From: CAYLPJ01 sp964385465
Lineage (GTDB): Bacteria > Planctomycetota > Phycisphaerae > SM23-33
Length of the DNA stretch: 64,000 bases
NCBI GenBank assembly: GCA_964385465.1
Contig: CAYLPJ010000007.1
Coordinates: 62,001 to 126,000, forward strand
Direction of reading: 5' to 3'
The notes beneath the pieces are model-generated. The model was not told the DNA's origin and did no database searches. It saw nothing but the letters and a program-made list of their open reading frames with translations. The stretch's first letter is position 1. Each line of letters begins with the position of its first letter. Shown here piece by piece: positions 52,587 to 60,015 of the stretch. The position numbers were made by a program, and so were the translations under genes.

Positions 52587-54064
52587 GTCTTTCCTTTCGG
52601 TCTGCCCCGCCCCCCCCGGGAAACCTTGCGGAGCGCCTCGGCGGTGGCCTCTGGATCGTACTTGGGATTCGGCTCGGTCGGGACGGGGGCGTTCACCTTC
52701 CTGCGCCACGCCTTCATCAACTCGTGCAGTTCGCGGACCCTCTCGGGCATCTTCCCGGCGAGATCGTTCTTCTCGCCGATGTCCTCGGCGAGGTTGTACA
52801 GCTCCAGGCGCCCGTCCTCGAAGAACTCGATGAGCTTGTAGTCGCCCTTCTGCACCGCCCCGGCCGGCGTGGTCCGCCAGATCCGTCCCGGCCCCGAGCC
52901 CTGGAGGTAGCAGGGGAAGTGCCAGAAGATCGCCTCCCGCTTCAACGCCTCGCCGCGGGTCAGCAGGCCGAGGAGGCTCTCTCCGTCGAGCACCTGGCCC
53001 TTCGGTTTCGGCGCGCCGGCGACCTCCAGGAACGTGGGATAGAAGTCGATGCCGATCACGGCGGTGTCGCACGTCGAGCCGGCCTGGACTTTCCCCGGCC
53101 AGCGGACCACGAGCGGCTCGCGGATGCCGCCCTCGTAGAGCATTCCCTTGGCCCCCCGCAGCGGGGCGTTGGACGTCACCCCGCCGTGCCCCCCGTTGTC
53201 GGAGAAGAACACCACGATCGTGTCCTCGGCGATGCCCAGGTCGTCGAGCTTGTCCAGCACGCGCCCGACGCTCTGGTCGACGCTCTCGATCATGGCGGCA
53301 TACTTGGGGTTGTCCTGGCCGCCGTCGGGCTGGCGGTCCTTGTACCTCGCGGTGATCCCCTTCTTGGCCTGGATCGGCGTGTGGACGGCGTAGTGGGGGA
53401 CGTAGAGGAAGAACGGCTTGTCGTGGTGGGCGTCGAGGAACTTCAGCGCCTCGTCGGTCAGCCGGTCGGTGAGGTACTCGCCCTTGGGCCCGTCAGACAG
53501 GTCCCTGTTGCGGTAGGGGCTGAAATACGTCCGCGGATGCCCGGCCTTGTTGCCCCCGGCGTTGACCGCGAAGCCCTGCCCCTCCGGCCCGGTCGGCCCG
53601 TCGCCGAGGTGCCACTTGCCGAAGTGCCCGCAGGTGTAGCCGGCCCTGGCGAGCGACTCGGCCAGCGTGACGACCTCCGCCGGCAGGTGCGTGCGATTCT
53701 TCGTCGGGATCAGCTTGCGGTGGGCGGCCTTGCCGCGCTCGCTGGTGTTGACCGTGTACACGCCGTGGCGCGGGGAGTACTGCCCGCTCATGAGGCACGC
53801 CCGCGTCGGGGCACAGTTGGGGGCGTTGGCGTATGCGCGGCGGAAGACCATGCCCTCGGAGGCGAGCTTGTCGACCCGCGGCGTGCGGTAGAACGTGCTG
53901 CCCATGAAGGACACGTCCCGCCAGCCCATGTCGTCGATGAGGAAGAAGACGATGTTCGGTCGGCTGGGTTTGGCGGCGGCGCGGGCAAGGGCGGGCAGTG
54001 CGGAGGCAGCCGTCGCGGCGGCGAGGCGCTTGAGGAACCCGCGCCGGGTGAGTTGGGCGGTCAT
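52583..54064 (-). CDS. Tat-exported Cys-type sulfatase
   Basis: The 493-residue enzyme starts at the ATG at 54064, after AGGAG. It has a Tat signal (LTRRGFLKRL), metal ligands FFLIDDMGW (D44, D45), the CAPTR motif with Cys84 to be converted to formylglycine, GKWHLGDG, and VVFFSDNGGHGG. The C-terminal subdomain has DYKLIEFFEDGRLELYN. The last residues are Lys/Gly/Arg-rich. It overlaps the start of the double FGE-fold gene, so the two products are made together. The amidohydrolase-like gene lies 12 bases upstream. Confidence 0.94.
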   Translation of the reverse strand: MTAQLTRRGFLKRLAAATAASALPALARAAAKPSRPNIVFFLIDDMGWRDVSFMGSTFYRTPRVDKLASEGMVFRRAYANAPNCAPTRACLMSGQYSPRHGVYTVNTSERGKAAHRKLIPTKNRTHLPAEVVTLAESLARAGYTCGHFGKWHLGDGPTGPEGQGFAVNAGGNKAGHPRTYFSPYRNRDLSDGPKGEYLTDRLTDEALKFLDAHHDKPFFLYVPHYAVHTPIQAKKGITARYKDRQPDGGQDNPKYAAMIESVDQSVGRVLDKLDDLGIAEDTIVVFFSDNGGHGGVTSNAPLRGAKGMLYEGGIREPLVVRWPGKVQAGSTCDTAVIGIDFYPTFLEVAGAPKPKGQVLDGESLLGLLTRGEALKREAIFWHFPCYLQGSGPGRIWRTTPAGAVQKGDYKLIEFFEDGRLELYNLAEDIGEKNDLAGKMPERVRELHELMKAWRRKVNAPVPTEPNPKYDPEATAEALRKVSRGGRGRPKGKT

Positions 54065-54076
54065 GGGAGTCTCCTG

Positions 54077-55039
54077 TCAGTCGAGTCTGTCGGCGGCGTC
54101 GATGAGCACGCGGGTGACGAAGGCGCGGAAGCCGCCGGTCGCATCGCCCCCGGCGGCCAGATAGGCCCGGATCAGCCGCTGCTGCGTCTCGCCCGGCAGA
54201 TCGATCGTATCGCGAGGGAACAGCCAGACCGGTGCATCGTGGGCGAGGTCCATCCGCTGGAAGCGGCCGCCCAGCAGCCTGGCAGGCGGCAGCAACCGCG
54301 AGAACAGCATCCCCTCGGCGTTGTCACGGTGGAAGGCGGCGAGGCCGACGGCATCGGGCGCGAGGGGCGTCGAGGCCAGCCAGCCGATGGTGTCCGCGAA
54401 CGTCTCGTCCCGCCAGAGGCAGACCGGGTACTCGCTGCCGTAGAGGATGCGCCCCCAGCCGACGCGGCGGACGACCTCGCGGGCCCAGGGCAGCAGCCGC
54501 TCGGCCGGCATCGCGCCTTGGCGGGAGAAGATCACGCAGAACCGCGGGTGGTCGAACAGCCGGGCCACGTCGGGGTCGGCCTCGAAGACCGACAGGTCGC
54601 AGCCCCCGGCAAAGTGCGGCGCGAAGGCACGGGCGTCCTCGCGGCCGTCGAGGAAGTCGCAGAGCACGCCGGCAGCGTCGGCAAGGCCGCGCGGGCCGAC
54701 GACGTAGGGCACGCCCCCGGCGTCGGCCAGCGTCTCCAGCAACTCCGGCTGGCGGGCCAGAAGCGTCGAGGGCAGGCGGATGCCGAGGAAGCCGGCCTCC
54801 ATCTGGGCGACGACGGACTCCCGGATCTCCCCCGGCGAGGTGCCCATGGGCAGCCCGACGGCGCGGAGGCGGTCCCCGTGGGCGACGATCCCGCGCGACA
54901 GCTCCAGCAGGTCCGGGCACGTCTCAGCCTGGGCGACGACGGCGCGCTCGACGCCGGCGGCGTCCATGCAGCGGAGGAAGTCATCGCAGGTCATGAACCG
55001 CGGCAGCCCCGCATGGCCGTATGCGTCAAGAACGGGCAT
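54077..55039 (-). CDS. Amidohydrolase-2-like TIM-barrel protein with altered metal motifs
   Basis: The ATG at 55039 gives 320 residues. The start DAYGHAGLPRF is like the first strand of amidohydrolase-2 enzymes, but the usual HxH pair is reduced to YGH. ILYGSEYPVCLW matches the late-strand GSDYP element with Glu for Asp. GIRLPS and the DRLRAVGLP strands support the fold. The family includes decarboxylases and lactonases, some acting on sugar acids. Metal binding is uncertain. It begins two bases after the stop of the aldo/keto reductase gene, so the two are tightly linked and may share a substrate. Confidence 0.75.
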   Translation of the reverse strand: MPVLDAYGHAGLPRFMTCDDFLRCMDAAGVERAVVAQAETCPDLLELSRGIVAHGDRLRAVGLPMGTSPGEIRESVVAQMEAGFLGIRLPSTLLARQPELLETLADAGGVPYVVGPRGLADAAGVLCDFLDGREDARAFAPHFAGGCDLSVFEADPDVARLFDHPRFCVIFSRQGAMPAERLLPWAREVVRRVGWGRILYGSEYPVCLWRDETFADTIGWLASTPLAPDAVGLAAFHRDNAEGMLFSRLLPPARLLGGRFQRMDLAHDAPVWLFPRDTIDLPGETQQRLIRAYLAAGGDATGGFRAFVTRVLIDAADRLD

Positions 55040-55041
55040 GG

Positions 55042-55911
55042 TCAGACGTACCTCCGGTGCAGCTCGCGGAGGTCGATGCGGGCGTCGGTGTCTTCGGCGA
55101 GGGCGACGTTGGCGGCGACCTCCTCCGGCGTCCGCATCCCCACAAGCATGCAGTCGACCTCCGGCGTGGAGAGGATGAACCGCAGGGCAAGGCGGACCAC
55201 GCGCGCGGGGTCCAGCCCGTCGAACTCCGCGGCCAGCAGGCGAGGCAGGACCTGGCAGGTGGTCGATCGCATGGTCACCACCCCGAGGTCGAGGGCCTTC
55301 GCCAGCGGGATCACGCCGGTGGGCTCGCGCTGGTAGTCGCAGCAGCTTTGGTAGATGGCGTTGTAGGCAACCTGGAGCACATCGACCTTGCCGGTCCGCA
55401 GGATGCGTTCCAGGCCTCCACTGGGGCCCTCGGCGGTGATGCCCGGAAAGCGAACCCGCCCGGTATCGCACATGTGGCGGGACCAGTCGAGCACGCCGGA
55501 GGCCAGCACACGGGCGGTGAGCTCCTCGTCGTAGAACCCGCCATGGAGCTGGAGGACGTCCACGCGGTCGGTGCGGAGATTGGCGAGGGATTCATCCAGG
55601 CGGGCGGTCCAGGCCTTCTCGCCGGCGTCGGGATCGAAGGTGTACTTCGTGGCGACCGCGACGCGGTCGCGGCAGCCTTCGAGGGCCTCGCCCATGATTC
55701 GCTCGCCGAGCCCGTCGCCGTAGCCGGCTGCGGTGTCGAAGTAGGTCACGCCCAGCCGGACGGCCTCGCGGACGGCGGCGACGGCCCGGGTGCGAAAGGC
55801 ATCGCTGTGGCGGTCGTCGCCGGTGAGGTAGCCCTGGAGCCCCAGCGGCGCGCCGCCGAAGCCCAGCCGCGAGACCTCCAGGTCGGTCCGTCCGAGCGTG
55901 CGAGTCTCCAT
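55042..55911 (-). CDS. Aldo/keto reductase
   Basis: From the ATG at 55911 (CGGAG upstream) it is 289 residues. The NAD(P)H-dependent (beta/alpha)8 oxidoreductase has the catalytic tetrad in YFDTAAGYGDG (Asp and Tyr), VATKYTF (Lys) and DVLQLHGGF (His). The C-terminal cofactor region has VRLALRF and MLVGMRTPEEVA. Such enzymes reduce sugar aldehydes or act as L-galactose/L-fucose dehydrogenases. Here it lies 13 bases after pgl and just before the amidohydrolase-like gene. A sugar oxidation step feeding a lactone is a reasonable but unproven guess. Confidence 0.93.
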   Translation of the reverse strand: METRTLGRTDLEVSRLGFGGAPLGLQGYLTGDDRHSDAFRTRAVAAVREAVRLGVTYFDTAAGYGDGLGERIMGEALEGCRDRVAVATKYTFDPDAGEKAWTARLDESLANLRTDRVDVLQLHGGFYDEELTARVLASGVLDWSRHMCDTGRVRFPGITAEGPSGGLERILRTGKVDVLQVAYNAIYQSCCDYQREPTGVIPLAKALDLGVVTMRSTTCQVLPRLLAAEFDGLDPARVVRLALRFILSTPEVDCMLVGMRTPEEVAANVALAEDTDARIDLRELHRRYV

Positions 55912-55924
55912 GGCGGCTCCGGAG

Positions 55925-56683
55925 TCAGTCGATCGATGCGGCGCGGGCGGCCTCGGCATCCAGTACGACCTTCATCGTGCCGTCGGTCGGCCGTACGCCC
56001 GCGACCGGAAGGTCCGCGGCGGCTTCGGGGTCGTCGCACACCAGTCGGGCGACGGCCTCGGTCTTGTCGGCGCCGGTGACGAAGAGCACCACGTTGCGGG
56101 CGGCGTTGATCAGCGGGTAGGTGAAGGTCATTCTCTCCCGGCCGAGGACGGGCACGTGGTAGGACATCACGAGCTTGTCGGTCTCGCTGAGTGCCTCGGT
56201 ATCGGGGAAGAGGCTGGCGGTGTGCCCGTCGCGGCCCATGCCCAGGAGGATGAGGTCGAACCGGGGCAGCCCGCCGTCGCCGGCGGGGACGGTCTGGCGA
56301 ACGGAACGCTCGTACTCGGCCGCCGCGGCGTCGAGGTCCTCGGCGTCTGCGGGCATGGGGTGTACGTGCATGAGCTGGATGGGCACGTGATCGAGCAGCG
56401 TCCGCTGGGCCATGCGGTAGTTGCTCTCGACGTGGTCCTGGGGCACATCGCGTTCGTCGCCGAAGAATACGACGACGTTCTGCCAGGGCACGTCGCCGCT
56501 GGCGGCGTCGGCAGCCAGGCGGAGGTACAGCCCGTGCGGCGTGGTCCCTCCGGCCAGGGCCAGGTAGCAATAGCCGTGGCGCTGCACGCTCTCGCGCACG
56601 ATGCTCTTGACGAATCGCGAGGCCAGGCCGGTGGCCTGCTCGACGCTGGACTCGACATAGATCTCCCGAGACGCCTCGCCCAT
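55925..56683 (-). CDS. pgl: 6-phosphogluconolactonase
   Basis: The 252-residue protein starts at the ATG at 56683 with AAAGGAG. It has the family blocks ALAGGTTPHGLYLRL, VVFFGDERDVP (the DER element), SNYRM, and DLILLGMGRDGHTASLFP with the catalytic His. It hydrolyses 6-phosphogluconolactone in the oxidative pentose phosphate pathway. Placement between the UPF0210/ACT genes and the sugar-processing run suggests it is regulated with carbohydrate use. The 120 bases upstream hold a hairpin. Confidence 0.95.
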   Translation of the reverse strand: MGEASREIYVESSVEQATGLASRFVKSIVRESVQRHGYCYLALAGGTTPHGLYLRLAADAASGDVPWQNVVVFFGDERDVPQDHVESNYRMAQRTLLDHVPIQLMHVHPMPADAEDLDAAAAEYERSVRQTVPAGDGGLPRFDLILLGMGRDGHTASLFPDTEALSETDKLVMSYHVPVLGRERMTFTYPLINAARNVVLFVTGADKTEAVARLVCDDPEAAADLPVAGVRPTDGTMKVVLDAEAARAASID

Positions 56684-56771
56684 GGCGGACTCCTTTCAGT
56701 CAGGCTTCTCTCTTTAATCGTCCTCGCCGGCGCCGGGTTCCCGTATGGCCCCGCGTCCGCTTCCGACCGCT

Positions 56772-56789
56772 GGCCGCCGGCAAGCGGCC
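56772..56789 (-). terminator. Possible hairpin after the UPF0210 gene
   Basis: GGCCGC-CGGCAA-GCGGCC lies 14 bases after the UPF0210 stop. No T-tract. It may attenuate read-through to pgl. Confidence 0.35.
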
Positions 56790-56803
56790 GCTGCCTCCGA
56801 GCC

Positions 56804-58180
56804 TCAATTGCCGAGCGACTGAATCGGAGCGGGGATGCGCCCCCCGTGGCGCACGAAGGCGTCGCTTCCGCCGCAGCCGCGGACCGGCAGGATCGTCGCC
56901 GTGCCGAAAAGCCCGCCGAACTCCACCGTCTCCCCCGCCGACTTGCCGGGAACCGGGATCACGCGCACCGCCGTGGTCTTGTCGTTGACCACCCCGATCG
57001 CCGTCTCGTCGGCCAGGATCGCCGCAATCGTTTCGGCCGGTGTGTCGCCGGGAATCGCGATCATGTCCAGCCCCACGCTGCACACGCTGGTCATGGCCTC
57101 CAGCTTCTCGAGGGTCAACTCGCCGGCCGCCACCGCAGCCGAGAGGGCGGCGTCCTCGCTGATCGGGATGAACGCACCGCTGAGCCCGCCGACGCTGCTG
57201 GAGGCGAAGGCGCCTCCCTTCTTGACCGCATCGTTGAGCATCATGACCGCCGCGGTCGATCCCGGCGCGCCGATACGGGCGATCCCGAGCGTCTGGAGGA
57301 TCTCGCCGACGCTGTCGCCGACCTTGGGCGTGGGCGCCAGCGACAGGTCCACGATCCCGAAGGCCACGCCCAGTTCGGAGGCGACCTCCCGCCCGATCAA
57401 CTCGCCGACACGGGTGACGCGGAAGCTTGTGATCTTGATCTCTTCGGCCAGGTCCCCGAGGGTCAGATCTCCGTCGGCCTGCTGGAGGCGGCGCTTCAGC
57501 GCGCTGCCCACCACCCCGGGCCCGGAGACGCCGATGTTGACCGTGGCCTCCGGCTCGCCGGGGCCCATGTAGGCCCCGGCCATGAAAGGATTGTCCTCGG
57601 GGATGTTGGCGAAGACGACCAGCTTGGCGCAGCCGAAGCCGCCGGCGTCGGCGGTGGCGTCGGCGATCTCGCGGATCACCCGCCCCATCCGACCGATGGC
57701 GTCCATGTTCACGCCGGCTTTGCGGCTGGCGACGTTCACCGACGAGCACACCCGCTCGGTCTGGCTGAGCACATCCGGCAGGGCGTCCATGACCACGCGA
57801 TCGCCGTCGGAGATGCCCTTGTGCACCAGCGCGGTGAAGCCGCCGACGAGATCCACGCCGCACTCGGCCGCGGCGCCGTCGATCGTCCGCGCCGCCTGAA
57901 GCGCCGCCGCCTTGCCGTGCCCCGCCAGCAGCATCGACGCCGGGGAGAGCGCCAGGCGCTTGTTGGTCACCGGGATGCCGTACTTGCCCCCCACCCTGTC
58001 GCAGACGGCCACGAGGCGCCCCGCGCGGGCGAGGATCTTCTCCCGCAGCTTGCGGCAGAGGTGATCCATGCTGCTGGCGGCGCAATCGTTGACGTTGACC
58101 GCCAGCGTCACCGTCCGCACGTCCAGGTACTCGGCGTGGAGCATCTGGATGGTCGAGAGGATCTCGTCGGTTCTAAGCAT
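56804..58180 (-). CDS. UPF0210/DUF711 (PFL-like) family protein
   Basis: The 458-residue cytoplasmic protein matches the UPF0210 family almost end to end: VTLAVNVNDCAASS, KRLALSPASMLLAG, VGGFTALVHKG, NVASRKAGVNMDA, VNIGVSGPGVV, and SVGLDMIAIPGDTPAETIAAILADE near residue 370. The family is related in fold to pyruvate-formate-lyase, lacks the glycyl radical, and its biochemical role is not established. It overlaps the double-ACT gene by eight bases, a pairing known from many bacteria and archaea. Confidence 0.94.
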   Translation of the reverse strand: MLRTDEILSTIQMLHAEYLDVRTVTLAVNVNDCAASSMDHLCRKLREKILARAGRLVAVCDRVGGKYGIPVTNKRLALSPASMLLAGHGKAAALQAARTIDGAAAECGVDLVGGFTALVHKGISDGDRVVMDALPDVLSQTERVCSSVNVASRKAGVNMDAIGRMGRVIREIADATADAGGFGCAKLVVFANIPEDNPFMAGAYMGPGEPEATVNIGVSGPGVVGSALKRRLQQADGDLTLGDLAEEIKITSFRVTRVGELIGREVASELGVAFGIVDLSLAPTPKVGDSVGEILQTLGIARIGAPGSTAAVMMLNDAVKKGGAFASSSVGGLSGAFIPISEDAALSAAVAAGELTLEKLEAMTSVCSVGLDMIAIPGDTPAETIAAILADETAIGVVNDKTTAVRVIPVPGKSAGETVEFGGLFGTATILPVRGCGGSDAFVRHGGRIPAPIQSLGN

Positions 58181-58760
58181 GGTCTGCGCGGACCTCCCGG
58201 GCCGCAAGGCGAAGCTGATTGGTGGCCACGAATATCCCCTCGTGCTGGAGCCGCACGGTGAAGCCCTCCTCGCGCCCGATCTGCTCCAGGTCCGCCTGGA
58301 GCATGGGGATGGACCAGCGGGAGGGGATGTCCACCTCGCTGATGAGGACGAACTCCTTCCCGCTGCGGTCGCCGTAGAGATCCAGGATGTTGATGTCCTT
58401 GCCGGCGAGGTACTGCGTGAAGCGATGGATGATCCCCGGTCGGTCGGCGCCGAAGGCCGTGACCACGAACCGCCCCTGGCTGCCGGCGACGGCGGGCGAG
58501 GGCTCGACGTAGGGGCGGACGATGACCTGGAGCTTGCGCCCACGGGAGCGGACGTCGTCGGCAAGCGTGTCGGGCTCGACGGCCTCGGGGAAGCTGACGA
58601 TCATGATCAGCGTGAAGTAGCCCCCCAGAACGGTCTGGCTGCACGCGTCGATGTTGCCTCCGGCGGCGATGACCGCCCCGCCGACGGCGGCAACGATGCC
58701 GGGGTGGTCGTCGGCGACGACGTTCAGTACGTAGGCACTATCGAAGCGCGTCTTGCTCAC
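58173..58760 (-). CDS. Double ACT-domain regulatory protein (UPF0237/GcvR type)
   Basis: The start is GTG at 58760 after GGGAGG. The 195-residue protein has two ACT domains. The first (about 5-85) has YVLNVVADDHPGIVAAVGGAVIAAGG. The second (about 95-175) has FVVTAFGADRPGIIHRFTQYLAGKDINI. ACT domains bind amino acids or related ligands. The family pairs with UPF0210. A good promoter lies just upstream with an untranslated region of about 20 bases. Confidence 0.92.
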   Translation of the reverse strand: MSKTRFDSAYVLNVVADDHPGIVAAVGGAVIAAGGNIDACSQTVLGGYFTLIMIVSFPEAVEPDTLADDVRSRGRKLQVIVRPYVEPSPAVAGSQGRFVVTAFGADRPGIIHRFTQYLAGKDINILDLYGDRSGKEFVLISEVDIPSRWSIPMLQADLEQIGREEGFTVRLQHEGIFVATNQLRLAAREVRADHA

Positions 58761-58785
58761 GCGAAGCCTCCCTGTTTCACGCCCG

Positions 58786-58814
58786 ATCATACGCCGAGCC
58801 GGTGCCGTTGGGAA
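58786..58814 (-). promoter_or_regulatory. Sigma-70-like promoter for the ACT-UPF0210-pgl run
   Basis: On the minus strand TTCCCA (58814-58809) and TATGAT (58791-58786) are spaced by 17 bases. The -10 box matches at five positions, the -35 box at four. The start would fall near 58779, followed by a Shine-Dalgarno GGGAGG. Confidence 0.6.
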
Positions 58815-58815
58815 T

Positions 58816-58829
58816 ACCCCGCGCGGGGT
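58816..58829 (-). terminator. Possible hairpin after the sugar kinase gene
   Basis: ACCCC-GCGC-GGGGT follows 23 bases after the stop of the PfkB kinase gene and directly precedes the ACT-gene promoter. No T-tract. Confidence 0.38.
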
Positions 58830-58851
58830 TCGGCAACGCGCCCCGCGCCGA

Positions 58852-59904
58852 CTACCTGCTGATCCGCGCCCCCCCGCCGGCGAGGGCCTTCTCGGCTTCG
58901 ACACGCGTGGCCCAGTTCAGGTCGCCGGGGAAGGTGTGTGCCAGGGCGGAGTAGGCGGCGGCGAACTCGACGGCCTCGGCGGGCTCGCGACCATCCAGGA
59001 GGCAGGAAATCAGCCCGGCGGAGAAGCTGTCTCCCCCGCCGACGCGGTCGACGAGCTCCAGGTTCTCGTAAACGCTGCTGAGGTGGAACTCCTGGCCGTC
59101 GAACAGCAGGCAGCGCCAGTCGTTCAGCAGGCCGGTCTTGGCGTCCCGCAACGTCGTGCCCACCTTCTCGAGGTTCGGGTACCGTTCCACCGCGCGGCGG
59201 ACGACCTGCTTGTAACTCTCGGGATCCAGCTTCGAGTAGCTCTCGTCGGTGCCCTCGGCCGCAAGGCCCAGGCACTTCTCGAAGTCCTCCTCGTTGCCGA
59301 TCAGCACCTTCACGTGCGGGATGATCCGGGCGTTGGTCCGCTGCGCCTGTTCCGCCGACCAGAGCTTGCCGCGGAAGTTCAGGTCGTAGCTGGTCCCGCA
59401 GCCGCACTCGGCCGCGGCGGTGAACGCGGCGATGACCGTCTCGGCGAGGTCCTCCGACAACGCCGGCGTGATGCCGCTGCAGTGCAGCCACCGCGCCCGG
59501 CCGAGGAGGGCCTTCCAGTCGAGCATGTCGGGCGTCATGCGGCTGACGGCGGTGTGCCCACGGTCGTACGTGACCGCGCTGGCCCGGGGCCCGGCACCGA
59601 TCTCGATGTGGTAGAAGCCGTTCCGCTCATGCCCCACGCCGTCGAAGTCCGCCCACAGCACGTGGGAGGTATCCACGCCGTGGAAACGGGCCGTGTTGGC
59701 GATCAGCCGCCCGGACCAGACGTCCACCAGCCGGCTGACCCACGCCGACCGCAGGCCCAGCCTCGCGGCGTTGACCGCAACATTCCATTCCGCCCCGCCG
59801 GCGCTGACGTCCATCTGCGTGGCCGCCTCCAGACGCATGTGATTCGGCGACGCCAGGCGGACCATCGCCTCGCCGAACGTGACCAGATCGTAGTCCTTGG
59901 ACAT
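58852..59904 (-). CDS. PfkB-family sugar kinase, likely 2-keto-3-deoxygluconate kinase
   Basis: From the ATG at 59904 (AAAGG upstream) it has 350 residues. MSKDYDLVTFGEAMVRL is typical of KDG kinases. SAGGAEWNVAVNAARLG matches the first PfkB signature. The anion-hole/base motif DRVGGGDSFSAGL near residue 290 contains the catalytic Asp. NFRGKLWS and IGNEEDFEKCLG are typical of KdgK relatives. The product would be 2-keto-3-deoxy-6-phosphogluconate, a route from uronic acids. Other PfkB substrates cannot be excluded. Confidence 0.87.
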   Translation of the reverse strand: MSKDYDLVTFGEAMVRLASPNHMRLEAATQMDVSAGGAEWNVAVNAARLGLRSAWVSRLVDVWSGRLIANTARFHGVDTSHVLWADFDGVGHERNGFYHIEIGAGPRASAVTYDRGHTAVSRMTPDMLDWKALLGRARWLHCSGITPALSEDLAETVIAAFTAAAECGCGTSYDLNFRGKLWSAEQAQRTNARIIPHVKVLIGNEEDFEKCLGLAAEGTDESYSKLDPESYKQVVRRAVERYPNLEKVGTTLRDAKTGLLNDWRCLLFDGQEFHLSSVYENLELVDRVGGGDSFSAGLISCLLDGREPAEAVEFAAAYSALAHTFPGDLNWATRVEAEKALAGGGARISR

Positions 59905-60015
59905 CGAGGGTGCCTTTCCATCGGGGGTTCGCAACGGCCCGGCCGTCCGTCGCCGACCGGCGGCGACAGTCTCCCCCATTCGCCCCCGCAGATCAAGGTG
60001 CCGACGGGCCGCCGG

